This document shows positions 47,682 through 57,254 of a stretch of DNA of 64,000 bases, one piece after another. The translations under genes and the position numbers were made by a program. This stretch comes from Phyllobacterium sp. YR531. Lineage in GTDB: Bacteria > Pseudomonadota > Alphaproteobacteria > Rhizobiales > Rhizobiaceae. The notes under the pieces are model-generated. The model was not told the DNA's origin, did not search any database, and saw only the letters and a program-made list of their open reading frames with translations. The stretch spans positions 62,001 to 126,000 of the forward strand of contig NZ_AKIZ01000013.1 of NCBI RefSeq assembly GCF_000282595.1, given 5' to 3'. Within the stretch, counting starts at the first letter, position 1. Each line of letters begins with the position of its first letter.

Positions 47682-48962
47682 CTATCTATACAAATCAGCC
47701 CGCGTTTGCGGCACAGCGGATATCCCGCGCTTGCGCTTGGAAGCCAGTGTCTGGTTGATTTGCACAGTGCCGCGTTCAAATGCCAGAGCGCAGCCCGTTA
47801 GGTAAAGCAGCCAGAGACGAGCTTTCGGTGCACCTACTTCTGCAATGGCCTCATCAAAGCGGGCATGCAGCCGGTCGGCCCAGATACGGCAGGTCTTGCC
47901 GTAATGCTCGCGCAGGTTTTCCGCATCATGCACCTCAAAACCATGACCTTCGAGGTTTTCGACTGTCATACCCAGATGATCCAGTTCACCGCCCGGGAAA
48001 ATATACTTCACCAATGCCAGATGTTCGGCACTCTTGCGTCCAAAGGCTTTCTTGTTGCGTTTCATGCGGCGCGTGATGGCGTGATGCAGATACAGTCCGC
48101 CCGGCTTGAGCAGCTTGTGTACGCTTGAATAATAAGTGTCGTAATGCGCAATCCCGACCGCTTCGAACATGCCAATCGACGATATCTTGTCGAAACGCAT
48201 CTGGGGATCTTTGGCCAGTTCCTCATAGGATTTGACGTGAATAGTGATTTTGTCCTCAAGACCTTCGGCCTTGATGCGCTCGCGTGCCAGTGCCGTCTGT
48301 GCTTCCGACAGGGAAACGCCTGTGCCGGTAACGCCATAATGCTTGGCAGCATAGATCAGCATGGCGCCCCAGCCGCAACCGATATCGAGAAGCCGTTCAC
48401 CGGGTTTTAAGCGCAGTTTGCGGCAGATCAATTCCAGTTTGTCGGCTTGCGCCTGATCGATAGTGTTGTTCCAGTCAGTAAAATAGGCGCAGGTGTAGAC
48501 CATCCGGTCATCAAGAAAGAGCTGATAGAACGCGTTCGACACATCGTAGTGATGCGTGATCGCCTCCTTGTTGGAACCGCTGACGTAAGGGTTTTTACCG
48601 CCAAGACCGGATGATCCGCTTTTGCCGCCGCCCAGCAGCAGAGCAGGAACATCCTTAAGCAATTGCCATTTCGGCAATGCCTTGATTTTCTCTTTCAGCT
48701 TGCCCTTTGGCCCGCGCTCGACAAGGTCAAACAATGTTCCATTCTTCACATCAATCTGGCCGGAAACCCACAATTCGACGATGGAGCCAATATTCGGTTT
48801 AAGGGCGAGTTGGCGTACGGTCATGGGATCATTGATCACCAATACGGGCCCATCAGCCACATCGCCAATGCGGGTTCCATCCCACAACTCCACTGAGAAT
48901 TGCGGCTCGATCAGATCGATTACGGTGCGGATAATTCGGGCTGCCCGGTGCTCAGCTGCCAT
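47682..48962 (-). CDS. cfa: Cyclopropane-fatty-acyl-phospholipid synthase
   Basis: A 426-residue SAM-dependent methyltransferase with LLDIGCGWGAMLIYAAKH (SAM motif I), an N-terminal SCP2-like region and GVSLSEAQ, IVE-type active site pieces. It cyclopropanates unsaturated lipid tails, often in stationary phase and acid. GGAGG precedes the ATG. No sigma-EcfG motif was found upstream. Confidence 0.92.
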   Translation of the reverse strand: MAAEHRAARIIRTVIDLIEPQFSVELWDGTRIGDVADGPVLVINDPMTVRQLALKPNIGSIVELWVSGQIDVKNGTLFDLVERGPKGKLKEKIKALPKWQLLKDVPALLLGGGKSGSSGLGGKNPYVSGSNKEAITHHYDVSNAFYQLFLDDRMVYTCAYFTDWNNTIDQAQADKLELICRKLRLKPGERLLDIGCGWGAMLIYAAKHYGVTGTGVSLSEAQTALARERIKAEGLEDKITIHVKSYEELAKDPQMRFDKISSIGMFEAVGIAHYDTYYSSVHKLLKPGGLYLHHAITRRMKRNKKAFGRKSAEHLALVKYIFPGGELDHLGMTVENLEGHGFEVHDAENLREHYGKTCRIWADRLHARFDEAIAEVGAPKARLWLLYLTGCALAFERGTVQINQTLASKRKRGISAVPQTRADLYR

Positions 48963-49196
48963 TTCTTGCCTCCAGGCACTGCATCAGTGCTTGCATGAAA
49001 ATTATGAAACTCGATTTGCTCTAAGCAGGTTTCTGAAAACTGTCCAACGGTTTTCCGGCAACACCCGCCTGGTAAACAGCGCGGAAACGTCCATTTGTCG
49101 GCAATGCGGCATGTCAAAGTTACTTTTTCTCTTGAAATCTGTAAAAAGGCACCCCATTCTCTCCATGTGTTCAACGAACGTAAAGGAGGTGATCCG

Positions 49197-49265
49197 ATGT
49201 CTAGTGATTTCGATATGTGCCACAAGGCGTCTGATGCTACTCTGCGGGGATCATCTCTCCGTTGA
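49197..49265 (+). CDS. 22-residue leader-like peptide with full-length Shine-Dalgarno
   Basis: MSSDFDMCHKASDATLRGSS then LR and a TGA stop. AAAGGAGGTGATCC, complementary to 14 bases at the 16S rRNA 3' end, ends one base before the ATG; the GGAGG core is at the usual distance. The stop codon sits inside a small hairpin (CCGTT/AACGG). A folded region and terminator follow. It resembles a leader peptide, but the next gene on this strand is over 870 bp away. No functional assignment. Confidence 0.55.
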   Translation: MSSDFDMCHKASDATLRGSSLR

Positions 49266-49350
49266 AACGGTGTCCCCGGCTCACGCCGGGTATAGGCCCT
49301 TAGGCCAGACGGAATTACGGGGCCATCCTTCGGGGTGGCCCTTTCCTTTT
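49246..49350 (+). ncRNA. Structured attenuator-like RNA ending in an intrinsic terminator
   Basis: GGGGA (49246) can pair with TCCCC (49273), enclosing the CCGTT/AACGG hairpin; alternatively CCCGGC (49275) pairs with GCCGGG, using the same C-run. GGCC-CTTA-GGCC follows, then a terminator, GGGCCATCC-TTCG-GGGTGGCCC, with CTTTCCTTTTT (to 49350). Mutually exclusive stems before a terminator are typical of attenuators and riboswitches. The 234 bp between cfa and the peptide gene hold no other recognisable feature apart from presumed promoters. I could not match a named RNA family. Confidence 0.55.
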
Positions 49351-49354
49351 TGGC

Positions 49355-49657
49355 TTAATTAGTTGGGTTTGATTTACCTATGTGTGGGGTGAGCCCAACA
49401 TTGAGAGCTTTCAAAACTGCGAGCGTAGTGGCAAGGGTCGGATTGCCATTTTCGCTCAAGGATCGATAAAGCTGCTCGCGCGCAAGACCGGTATCGCGCG
49501 CTACTCCTGTCATTCCTTTTGCTCTGGCAACGACGCCAAGCGCCTTTGCGATATAGGTGGCATCGCGTGTTTCAAACGCATCGGCCAAGAACACCTCTAT
49601 GGCTTCATCGGAAGTCAAGGCATCCGCTGGGTCGTAATCATAGAGTTTAATCACCAT
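49355..49657 (-). CDS. HigA-like addiction-module antidote protein
   Basis: A 100-residue protein with a helix-turn-helix (GMTGVARDTGLAREQLYRSL) and the EVFLADAFETRDATYIAKALG start characteristic of the chromosomal antidote family paired with Gp49-like toxins. It would neutralise the upstream toxin and repress the operon. TAAATG joins it to the toxin stop. Minus-strand operon with toxin first, the HigBA order. Confidence 0.87.
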   Translation of the reverse strand: MVIKLYDYDPADALTSDEAIEVFLADAFETRDATYIAKALGVVARAKGMTGVARDTGLAREQLYRSLSENGNPTLATTLAVLKALNVGLTPHIGKSNPTN

Positions 49658-49951
49658 TTAGTCGTTCCAGTTCTTAGCTAACCATTTTGCATTCAAAATG
49701 TCTCGTCGCTGCGAGCTTTTATTCCCGCCACACAAAAGAAGTATAATCGTGCTCCCACAGCGTTGGAAGTAAATGCGATAACCTGCGCCATAATGAATGC
49801 GAAGCTCACTGATGCCTTCACCCACGGGTGCTACATCACCCTCCAATCCATTTGCTAAACGATACAGCCGCGCAGCGATCGCTGCTCTGAGCCGAACATC
49901 TGTTATACCTCGTTCCCATTCTTCGTAAATTTCAGTCTGCTTAATCTGCAT
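49658..49951 (-). CDS. HigB/RelE-superfamily toxin (Gp49-like)
   Basis: A 97-residue RelE/ParE-fold protein (LRAAIAARLYRLANGLEGD, ELRIHYGAGYRIYF, ILLLCGGNKSSQRRDI), a ribosome-dependent mRNA interferase family. It precedes its antitoxin with no gap. This is the second toxin-antitoxin pair within 6 kb; the two are unrelated in family. Confidence 0.88.
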   Translation of the reverse strand: MQIKQTEIYEEWERGITDVRLRAAIAARLYRLANGLEGDVAPVGEGISELRIHYGAGYRIYFQRCGSTIILLLCGGNKSSQRRDILNAKWLAKNWND

Positions 49952-50138
49952 AATGTATTTTTTAAATCACAAAATGTCAATGCTCGCATCATGACAGAAC
50001 GTACCTCTGCGCGACACCAACCCTCAATTGCATAGCCCAAGGTTTTGCTTCCTCTGGCAAATAATGATACCACCTGATTTGCCTGAAAATGGTGCACCTT
50101 GCCTTTCAAAAAGGCATTCCCCTTCGAAAGACTGAACA

Positions 50139-51536
50139 ATGTCGGTGGTAACAAATCAAGATGCCGTGCCGCAGCGCGTATGGCGTGACGAAATCATAGC
50201 GATGCTCACTTTGAGCTGGCCGATAATCCTGACCAATGTGGCTCAGGTTGCGATGACCGCTACCGACGTAATGATGCTGGGTTGGTTGGGTCCGCATGCA
50301 TTGGCTGCAGGCGCTCTCGGCACCAATCTTTACTACATACCGATGATTTTCGGACTTGGTCTCATGACCGCGACAACGCCAATGATTGCGCGCGAGATCG
50401 GCCGCAACCGTTTTTCCGTTCGCGATGTGCGCCGTACCGTGCGTCAGGGCATGTGGATCGGTGTAACCATTTCCATTCCCATCTGGATCGCCTTGTGGAA
50501 TGCCACGCCAATCCTTTTGGCTATGGGTCAGGATGCCGATCTTGCAGCGGAAGCAGGTACCTATATCCGGGCCCTGCAATGGGCGGTGCTGCCGTTCTAT
50601 TTCTATGTTGTCCTGCGCTCGTTCATGGCAGCCTTAGAGCGCCCGGGTTGGGCACTGGTCATCGCCTTTATGGCAGTTGGCTTCAATGCACTGGCAAATT
50701 ATGCGCTGATCTTCGGCCATTTCGGGTTTCCTGAAATGGGAATCGTTGGTTCGGGCATTGCAACGGCTCTTTCCTCCGTACTCATGTTTGTCGGTTTGGT
50801 CATTGTCATCTCGCTTGATCGCCGCTTCCGGCGCTATCATCTGTTTGGCCGTTTCTGGCGTGCGGACTGGCCACGTTATGGCCAATTGATGCGGCTTGGA
50901 TTGCCTATTGCTGCGATCCTCGGCTTTGAGGTCACGATCTTCAACGCAGCAGCCTTTCTCATGGGACTTATCGGTCCCAATTCGCTCGCTGCCCATGCCA
51001 TCGCAATCCAGATTGCATCGATAAGCTTCATGGTGCCGCTCGGCTTCGGGCAGGCGGCAACCGTGCGCGTCGGCCGTGCCTATGGTGCGCAGGACCCTGC
51101 AGGCATAAAGCGGGCCGGATGGGTAGCGTTTACTGCCGGCACAGGATTCATGGCGCTCACGGCTTTGCTGATGATAATCGCGCCTTTGCAACTCATAGGT
51201 GTCTTTATCGACATTCACAGTCCCGCAAATGTCGAGGTTGTCACTCTGGCGGTTTCGTTCTTGGCTCTTGCGGCACTGTTTCAGATTTTCGATGGCGCAC
51301 AAGCGGTTGCCGCCGGCATGTTGCGCGGCCTGCATGATACAACCATTCCGATGATTTACGCTGCCATTGCCTATTGGGGCATTGGTCTACCCCTGTCGGT
51401 AGCCTTTGCCTTCTGGCTCGATATGAAGGGTGTTGGCATCTGGATAGGGCTGCTTGTCGGCCTTGCCGTGGCGTCACTTCTGCTGCTGAGCCGCTGGCTG
51501 CGCCGTGAAAAACTCGGGATCGAGGTTATTCGGTAA
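50139..51536 (+). CDS. MATE family efflux transporter
   Basis: A 465-residue, twelve-helix MATE exporter. WPIILTNVAQVAMTATDVMMLGWLG at the first helix and GFGQAATVRVGRAYG later are characteristic. It exports cationic drugs or metabolites with Na+ or H+. Its stop codon lies within a palindrome shared with the convergent SdhAF4 gene. Confidence 0.92.
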   Translation: MSVVTNQDAVPQRVWRDEIIAMLTLSWPIILTNVAQVAMTATDVMMLGWLGPHALAAGALGTNLYYIPMIFGLGLMTATTPMIAREIGRNRFSVRDVRRTVRQGMWIGVTISIPIWIALWNATPILLAMGQDADLAAEAGTYIRALQWAVLPFYFYVVLRSFMAALERPGWALVIAFMAVGFNALANYALIFGHFGFPEMGIVGSGIATALSSVLMFVGLVIVISLDRRFRRYHLFGRFWRADWPRYGQLMRLGLPIAAILGFEVTIFNAAAFLMGLIGPNSLAAHAIAIQIASISFMVPLGFGQAATVRVGRAYGAQDPAGIKRAGWVAFTAGTGFMALTALLMIIAPLQLIGVFIDIHSPANVEVVTLAVSFLALAALFQIFDGAQAVAAGMLRGLHDTTIPMIYAAIAYWGIGLPLSVAFAFWLDMKGVGIWIGLLVGLAVASLLLLSRWLRREKLGIEVIR

Positions 51537-51570
51537 AGGCCGCCCACTAAAAATCGATCGTGCGGCCTTT
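51535..51570. terminator. Bidirectional terminator overlapping gene ends
   Basis: AAAGGCCGC and GCGGCCTTT form a 9-bp stem that includes the MATE stop region and the last codons of the SdhAF4 gene. Terminal A/T runs on both sides suit convergent termination. Confidence 0.6.
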
Positions 51571-51792
51571 GATTTCCCAATCACCAAACCGGGCGGGGTC
51601 TTTCCCACCTCGCCCGCCGATTTCGCGAGGCTTGTCCGCTTCTGCTTTTTCCGCTGCGTGCCGTGCTTCGGCTTCCTTCAAGGCGCGTTGCGCGGCAGCG
51701 GGCAACTGGTCAAAATTCGGGCGCGGTCGCTGATCGTCATTATCGGCCTGCGGCGGCGTTGAAGTCTCTTCACCGGAATTGGATGGGGTCAT
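51547..51792 (-). CDS. Succinate dehydrogenase assembly factor 4-like protein (DUF1674)
   Basis: An 81-residue protein ending with the DUF1674/SDHAF4 signature, EIGGRGGKDPARFGDWEIKG then RTIDF. In eukaryotes SDHAF4 binds flavinylated SdhA during complex II assembly; bacterial members probably do likewise. The first 50 residues are charged and disordered. The ATG at 51792 is chosen; the open frame extends 25 codons upstream. Confidence 0.87.
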   Translation of the reverse strand: MTPSNSGEETSTPPQADNDDQRPRPNFDQLPAAAQRALKEAEARHAAEKAEADKPREIGGRGGKDPARFGDWEIKGRTIDF

Positions 51793-51919
51793 GTTATACT
51801 CATTCCGAATATACTGATCATTGAAGCTTGCGATGCGAAACACCATCATATAGCGGAATGAACGCAATAAAAGGAATAACCTTGCCTATCATAATGTTAC
51901 CGGAAGAGAGACTTCAGCC

Positions 51920-52888
51920 ATGAACGTAATGCGCACAGGAATGCTGCTCGCCTTCATGACAGCCCTTTTCATGGGCGTCGGATTTCTCATCGGCGGAACC
52001 GGCGGCATGATGATCGCCCTTGTCTTTGCTGCGGGCATGAACCTTTTCAGCTATTGGAATTCCGACAAGATGGTGCTGAGAATGCACAATGCCGTCGAAG
52101 TCAACGAAGCCAACGCCCCGGAATATTATGGCATCGTGCGCGATCTCGCGGCCAATGCCAACCTGCCGATGCCCAAGGTTTACCTGATACAGAACGCCCA
52201 GCCCAATGCATTCGCGACCGGACGAAATCCGCAAAATGCCGCTGTAGCAGCCAGTACCGGACTGTTGCAGGCCCTGACCCCGCAGGAAGTAGCGGCTGTC
52301 ATGGCGCATGAGCTTGCCCATGTCGAACATCGCGACACGCTGACCATGACAATCACCGCGACATTGGCCGGTGCCATTTCAATGCTCGGCAATTTCGCCA
52401 TGTTTTTCGGCGGAAACCGCCAGAACAATAATCCCCTTGGCTTCATCGGCATTATCGTGGCCATGGTCGTTGCGCCTTTCGCAGCAATGATTGTGCAGAT
52501 GGCCATCAGCCGGACCCGTGAATATGCCGCCGACAGGCGCGGCGCGCAGATTTGCGGCAATCCGCTCTGGCTTGCATCTGCCCTCAACAAGATTGCGCGT
52601 GGCGCAAAGCAGATCGTCAATGAGGATGCCGAGCGCAACCCGGCATCGGCTCCATTGTTCATCATCAACCCCTTGAGCGGTCGCGGTGCAGACAGTCTGT
52701 TTTCAACCCATCCCGCAACCGAAAATCGCATAGCAGCTCTGGAGGCCATGGCGCAGGAGTTCCGTCAGGCCCAACCGGCACCACAGCAGGGACGTCCGGT
52801 TCAAGCGCCGGCTGAGGAAGAAATACAGGACGACAGGCCATCACCCTGGGGCCGTAATGGCGGCGGGCGCAAAGGCCCATGGGCATGA
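51920..52888 (+). CDS. htpX: Protease HtpX homologue
   Basis: A 322-residue M48B membrane metalloprotease with two N-terminal helices, the zinc motif HELAHVEH (about 130-137) and the third ligand region EYAADRRG. It degrades misfolded inner-membrane proteins. The C-terminal tail is Pro/Gln-rich. It overlaps rsmB by 4 bp (ATGA). Confidence 0.95.
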   Translation: MNVMRTGMLLAFMTALFMGVGFLIGGTGGMMIALVFAAGMNLFSYWNSDKMVLRMHNAVEVNEANAPEYYGIVRDLAANANLPMPKVYLIQNAQPNAFATGRNPQNAAVAASTGLLQALTPQEVAAVMAHELAHVEHRDTLTMTITATLAGAISMLGNFAMFFGGNRQNNNPLGFIGIIVAMVVAPFAAMIVQMAISRTREYAADRRGAQICGNPLWLASALNKIARGAKQIVNEDAERNPASAPLFIINPLSGRGADSLFSTHPATENRIAALEAMAQEFRQAQPAPQQGRPVQAPAEEEIQDDRPSPWGRNGGGRKGPWA

Positions 52889-54258
52889 GTGTGGAGCACG
52901 GTACCAAACGCCCATTCGGTAAAAAGCCAAAAGATTATATCGATGCAGAAGACCGCCCGGGTCTGGCAGCGCGCCAATGCGCCACACGCCTGCTTGGAGC
53001 TGTCATTGAAAAGCACACGTCGCTGGATGGTTTGACCGACAACAGCAATGGTCATCCGCAATATATGGAGCTTGAAGACCGCGATCGTTCGCTTGTGCGC
53101 GCCATTCTTGGCGCAGCCCTGCGCAATCGCGGCACGATAGACGCGGCGATCAGCCAGATGATCGACCGGCCATTGCCTGAAAATGCAGTAGCACTGAAGC
53201 ACCTTCTGCATGTTGCGGCGGCGCAAATTCTTTATCTCGATGTTCCGGACCGCGCTGCCGTTGATCTTGCTGTAACCGCAGCGAATAATGACCCGCGCAA
53301 TCGCCGCTTTGCTTCCATGGTGAATGCTGTTTTGCGCCGCCTGTCCCGCGAGAAAGATACGTTCAAGGCTGGTGCCAGCAATGTGCCGGAATGGTTTGAG
53401 CAGACGCTTGTTGCGTCCTATGGCAATGACAAGGCCAAGGCCATTCTCGATATACAGGCGAAAGAGCCGCCTATCGATCTGACCGTAAAAGGTGATGCAG
53501 CAGAATGGGCGGAAAAGCTTGGTGGTATTGCCTTGCCGACAGGCTCCGTGCGGCTTGGTACCGTTGAGGGTTCGCTCACCGAACTTCCCGGCTTTGTAGA
53601 AGGCGAATGGTGGGTGCAGGACACCGCAGCCAGCCTCCCTGCAAAGCTGTTTGGCGACATCAAGGGTCAGCGCGTTGCGGATCTGTGTGCGGCGCCGGGC
53701 GGCAAGACTGCCCAGCTTGCCCATGCGGGCGCAAATGTCACCGCGCTTGACCTTTCGGCCAACCGGCTGAAGCGTCTTCGTGGCAATCTTGAGCGTCTGG
53801 GTCTGACGGCTGAAACAGTCGAAGCAAATCTTTCAGCTTACAATCCAGCCGAGCTTTTTGATGCGATACTGCTTGATGCCCCCTGTTCCTCGACGGGAAC
53901 AGTGCGCCGTCACCCCGATGTACCATGGACAAAGACGCCCGAAGACGTGCGCAAACTTGCCAATCTGCAAGCGAGGCTACTCGACCATGCGGTAACAATT
54001 GTTCGTCCGGGCGGCATCGTGGTGTTTTCGAACTGCTCTCTCGATCCACTTGAAGGCGAGGTCGTGTCGCTTGATCTTCTCGCTAAAAATCCCGCCATTG
54101 AACTCGTGCCGGTCACGAAAGAAGAGGTTGGCGGCGTGGCTGAATTGATCACGAAAGAGGGATTTGTCCGTTCAACACCTGCGGACCTGCCGCATGAAAA
54201 TCCCGCACTTTCCGGCATGGATGGCTTCTTTGCCGCCCGGTTCCGCCGAAAATACTAA
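52885..54258 (+). CDS. rsmB: 16S rRNA m5C967 methyltransferase RsmB
   Basis: A 457-residue protein with an N-terminal NusB-like domain (about 30-150) and a C-terminal SAM methyltransferase: [12 protein letters not shown], the DAPCSSTGT catalytic Cys and the [11 protein letters not shown] second Cys. It methylates C967 of 16S rRNA. I use the ATG at 52885, which overlaps the htpX stop as ATGA; 52879 is also possible. Confidence 0.94.
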   Translation: MSVEHGTKRPFGKKPKDYIDAEDRPGLAARQCATRLLGAVIEKHTSLDGLTDNSNGHPQYMELEDRDRSLVRAILGAALRNRGTIDAAISQMIDRPLPENAVALKHLLHVAAAQILYLDVPDRAAVDLAVTAANNDPRNRRFASMVNAVLRRLSREKDTFKAGASNVPEWFEQTLVASYGNDKAKAILDIQAKEPPIDLTVKGDAAEWAEKLGGIALPTGSVRLGTVEGSLTELPGFVEGEWWVQDTAASLPAKLFGDIKGQRVADLCAAPGGKTAQLAHAGANVTALDLSANRLKRLRGNLERLGLTAETVEANLSAYNPAELFDAILLDAPCSSTGTVRRHPDVPWTKTPEDVRKLANLQARLLDHAVTIVRPGGIVVFSNCSLDPLEGEVVSLDLLAKNPAIELVPVTKEEVGGVAELITKEGFVRSTPADLPHENPALSGMDGFFAARFRRKY

Positions 54259-54317
54259 AGTTTTAACTGTTCTGGCTGCATAATCGCTGACTGTCGACAA
54301 ATTTCGAAGCAATAAAT

Positions 54318-56027
54318 ATGGTCGCGCTGAGCGAAACACCGCAACTATGGGGACTTGCAACTGCGCAACTTTGGCGCCGTTTTCGCAGACGTGTGCGTAT
54401 GGGACCGCTCTATCGTTGGCGGTTTACCGGTTTCACCCCCGAGCGCGTACTTATTGCTCCACAGGATCTGCGCCCTGCCGATCCGCAGCTCGCGGAAGAG
54501 TTCTATCACGGCCGTTTTGCGCTGGCTGGTCGTGTAGTAGAAACCGGCGGGCGCTCGCCTTTTCTTGTCGAGCCGCCTAACGCCGCCTGGCAGGTCGCTC
54601 TGCATAATTTCGGCTGGCTGCGCAATCTGCGTGCCGCAGGCACGGAGCTTGCCACAGCAAATGCGCGGGCATTGCTTGGCGACTGGATTACCACCCATGG
54701 CCGTTCCATTGGCGGACCTGCCTGGGCACCTGAAGTAACCGCACAGCGCATTATCGCCTGGTTACAGCATTCCAATCTGATTCTCGCCGGTGCCGAGCTT
54801 CGTACCTATCGCCAGTTCATGCGCTCACTGGCGATGCAGGTTCGTTATCTGCGAACCATGGCTGCCGTCATGGATGATGGCGAGGAAAAATTGCGTGCGC
54901 GTATTGCGCTGGCTTTGGCAGCTTTGGCATTGCCTGTTTCGTCCAGCACCACCCGCTCCGCGCGGCGCAATCTTGAGTTGGAACTGACGAGACAGATATT
55001 GCCCGACGGCGGACACATCTCGCGCAATCCACTGGCAATACTTGAGCTGCTGGCCGATCTGCTGCCCTTGCGCCAGACCTATGCGAGCGGGCAGGAAGCA
55101 CCACCGAAAGCGTTGATCGAAGCCATAGAGCGCATGTTGCCGGCACTGCGATTCTTCCGCCACCATGATGGCAGTCTTGCCTTGTTCAATGGTGTTGGCG
55201 CAACCATGCCCGAACGAGTTATCGCCGTGTTACGGCACGACGATATTGGTGGCCTGCCGCTGATCCATGCGGCGCATTCCGGTTACGAACGCCTGTCCAT
55301 GGATTCAACGACAATTATCGCAGACACCGGCCTCGCGCCGCCCGTTACGGCATCACGTGACGCCCATGCAGGCTGCCTGTCATTCGAAATGTCCTCGGGC
55401 CGCAGCCGTTACATCGTCAATGCTGGCGTTGACCGTTACGGACCGGCCGAGTTTCGCCCGTTGGCGCGCTCTACGGCTGCACATTCAACCGCCACCATCA
55501 ACGACACCTCGTCCTGCCGTTTCAGCAACACATCCGGCCTGTCGACAATGATAGGCACGCCCATCATTGCAGGTCCGAACAAGGTCAATATTGAACGCAT
55601 TGAAAAACCCGGAACGATTGGCTTTGTCGCCAATCACAATGGCTATGTCCGGCCTTTCGGCATTTATCATGAACGCCAGATCGTCCTGTCGCACAATGGT
55701 AGCGTGATCGAGGGCATAGACAGTTTTTTTGCTGCCGGTAGAAATCCATTGCGTCAGACAGGCGCTGAAGAAATCGTCATTCGTTTTCATCTTCACCCTG
55801 CAGTGAATGTCAGTGTCGACGATCATGGGCTCATCGTTCTCCAGGCTGAGAATGATGATGTCTGGATGTTCTCCTCGACAGTCCAGCCTTTTGTTGAAGA
55901 CTCGCTTTTCTTTGCCGGTTTCCGCGGTCCTGTGAAAACCCGCCAGATCACACTTTCGGTCAACGCAGCCAATCGTCCGGAAGTTGAATGGCAGTTCACC
56001 CGCACGTCGCTTGGCGTTTACGGCTAA
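54318..56027 (+). CDS. Heparinase II/III family protein
   Basis: A 569-residue protein with an all-alpha toroid N-terminal half and a C-terminal beta region, the heparinase II/III plan found in many Rhizobiales between rsmB and purH. No signal peptide is evident. The natural substrate in these bacteria is unknown; an acidic glycan is likely. It begins 59 bp after rsmB and is probably co-transcribed. Confidence 0.87.
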   Translation: MVALSETPQLWGLATAQLWRRFRRRVRMGPLYRWRFTGFTPERVLIAPQDLRPADPQLAEEFYHGRFALAGRVVETGGRSPFLVEPPNAAWQVALHNFGWLRNLRAAGTELATANARALLGDWITTHGRSIGGPAWAPEVTAQRIIAWLQHSNLILAGAELRTYRQFMRSLAMQVRYLRTMAAVMDDGEEKLRARIALALAALALPVSSSTTRSARRNLELELTRQILPDGGHISRNPLAILELLADLLPLRQTYASGQEAPPKALIEAIERMLPALRFFRHHDGSLALFNGVGATMPERVIAVLRHDDIGGLPLIHAAHSGYERLSMDSTTIIADTGLAPPVTASRDAHAGCLSFEMSSGRSRYIVNAGVDRYGPAEFRPLARSTAAHSTATINDTSSCRFSNTSGLSTMIGTPIIAGPNKVNIERIEKPGTIGFVANHNGYVRPFGIYHERQIVLSHNGSVIEGIDSFFAAGRNPLRQTGAEEIVIRFHLHPAVNVSVDDHGLIVLQAENDDVWMFSSTVQPFVEDSLFFAGFRGPVKTRQITLSVNAANRPEVEWQFTRTSLGVYG

Positions 56028-56156
56028 GACAATATCACTGAATCTTGTACGACAACGGGGCGACAAAAGCTCCCCAATCGGCTATAGGAGGGCGACAGTC
56101 ATTGCCGCGCTCGCCGGCACAATCCCATTTCCAGTCATACCATCAGGAGCCGATCC

Positions 56157-57212
56157 ATGGAGTATCGTCAGCTTGGCCGTTCCGGTCTTAAAGTATCTGC
56201 GCTCAGTCTTGGAACCATGACATTTGGCGGCAAGGGTAATTTCGCCAAAACCGGCGACACCGATCTTGCAGGGGCAAAGCGGCAAGTCGACATGGCGCTC
56301 GACGCGGGCATCAATCTTTTCGACACGGCAGATATTTATTCAAACGGTGCATCCGAGGAGATTCTGGGGCAAGCCTTGAAAGGCAAGCGTGACAGGGTTC
56401 TCATTGCCACTAAGGCACGCTTTCGTATGGGCGAAGAAATCAACGATGCGGGTCTGTCCCGCTACCATCTGATCCGTGCCGCCGAGATAAGCCTCAAGCG
56501 CCTTGGTACAGACCATATCGACCTTTATCAACTGCATCAATGGGATGGTCTGACACCTCTCGATGAGACCCTTGAAGCGCTTGATACCCTCGTACGCTCA
56601 GGCAAAGTCCGCTATGTCGGCGTATCCAATTTTTCCGCATGGCACCTGATGAAGGCGATGGGCGTTGCGGCACTGGAAAAATTCATCGCCCCGGTCAGCC
56701 AGCAAATCCATTACAGCCTTGAATCCCGTGATGCGGAATATGAATTGATCCCGGCAACGCTTGACCAGAATGTGGGTGTGCTCGTCTGGAGCCCTCTTGC
56801 CGGAGGTCTGCTTTCTGGCAAATACCGCCGTGGCAAGGCGACACCGGAAGGCACCCGCCAATTGGCCAACTGGGGTGAGCCGCCAATCCGCGATGAAGAG
56901 CGCCTCTACGATATCATAGAAGTCCTTGTTGGCATTGCCGAGGCGCATAAGGTTTCGGCGGCTCAGGTAGCTCTTGCATGGTTGCTTGGCCGCAAAGGGG
57001 TAACGTCACTCATAGTCGGCGCAAGAACGGATGAGCAGCTTGCGGATAATCTCAAGGCCGCTGATCTCGCATTAACAGCAGACGAGCGCGCAAGCCTTGA
57101 TGCGGTCAGCCAACCGCCGTTGCTTTATCCCTATTGGCATCAGGCCCGCACAGCATCTGACCGGCTATCCGCAGCGGACCTTTCACTCATCGAACCTCAC
57201 TTGAAGAAATAA
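56157..57212 (+). CDS. Aldo/keto reductase
   Basis: A 351-residue AKR barrel with the catalytic tetrad Asp56, Tyr61 (FDTADIYSNG), Lys86 (IATKAR) and His127 (YQLHQWDG). It reduces carbonyls with NADPH. It is followed 42 bp later by an MFS gene, likely the same operon. Together they lie between the heparinase gene and purH. Confidence 0.93.
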   Translation: MEYRQLGRSGLKVSALSLGTMTFGGKGNFAKTGDTDLAGAKRQVDMALDAGINLFDTADIYSNGASEEILGQALKGKRDRVLIATKARFRMGEEINDAGLSRYHLIRAAEISLKRLGTDHIDLYQLHQWDGLTPLDETLEALDTLVRSGKVRYVGVSNFSAWHLMKAMGVAALEKFIAPVSQQIHYSLESRDAEYELIPATLDQNVGVLVWSPLAGGLLSGKYRRGKATPEGTRQLANWGEPPIRDEERLYDIIEVLVGIAEAHKVSAAQVALAWLLGRKGVTSLIVGARTDEQLADNLKAADLALTADERASLDAVSQPPLLYPYWHQARTASDRLSAADLSLIEPHLKK

Positions 57213-57254
57213 CCAGAAACCGGCGGAGGGAGGCCACCGGCAGCGAGATCATAA

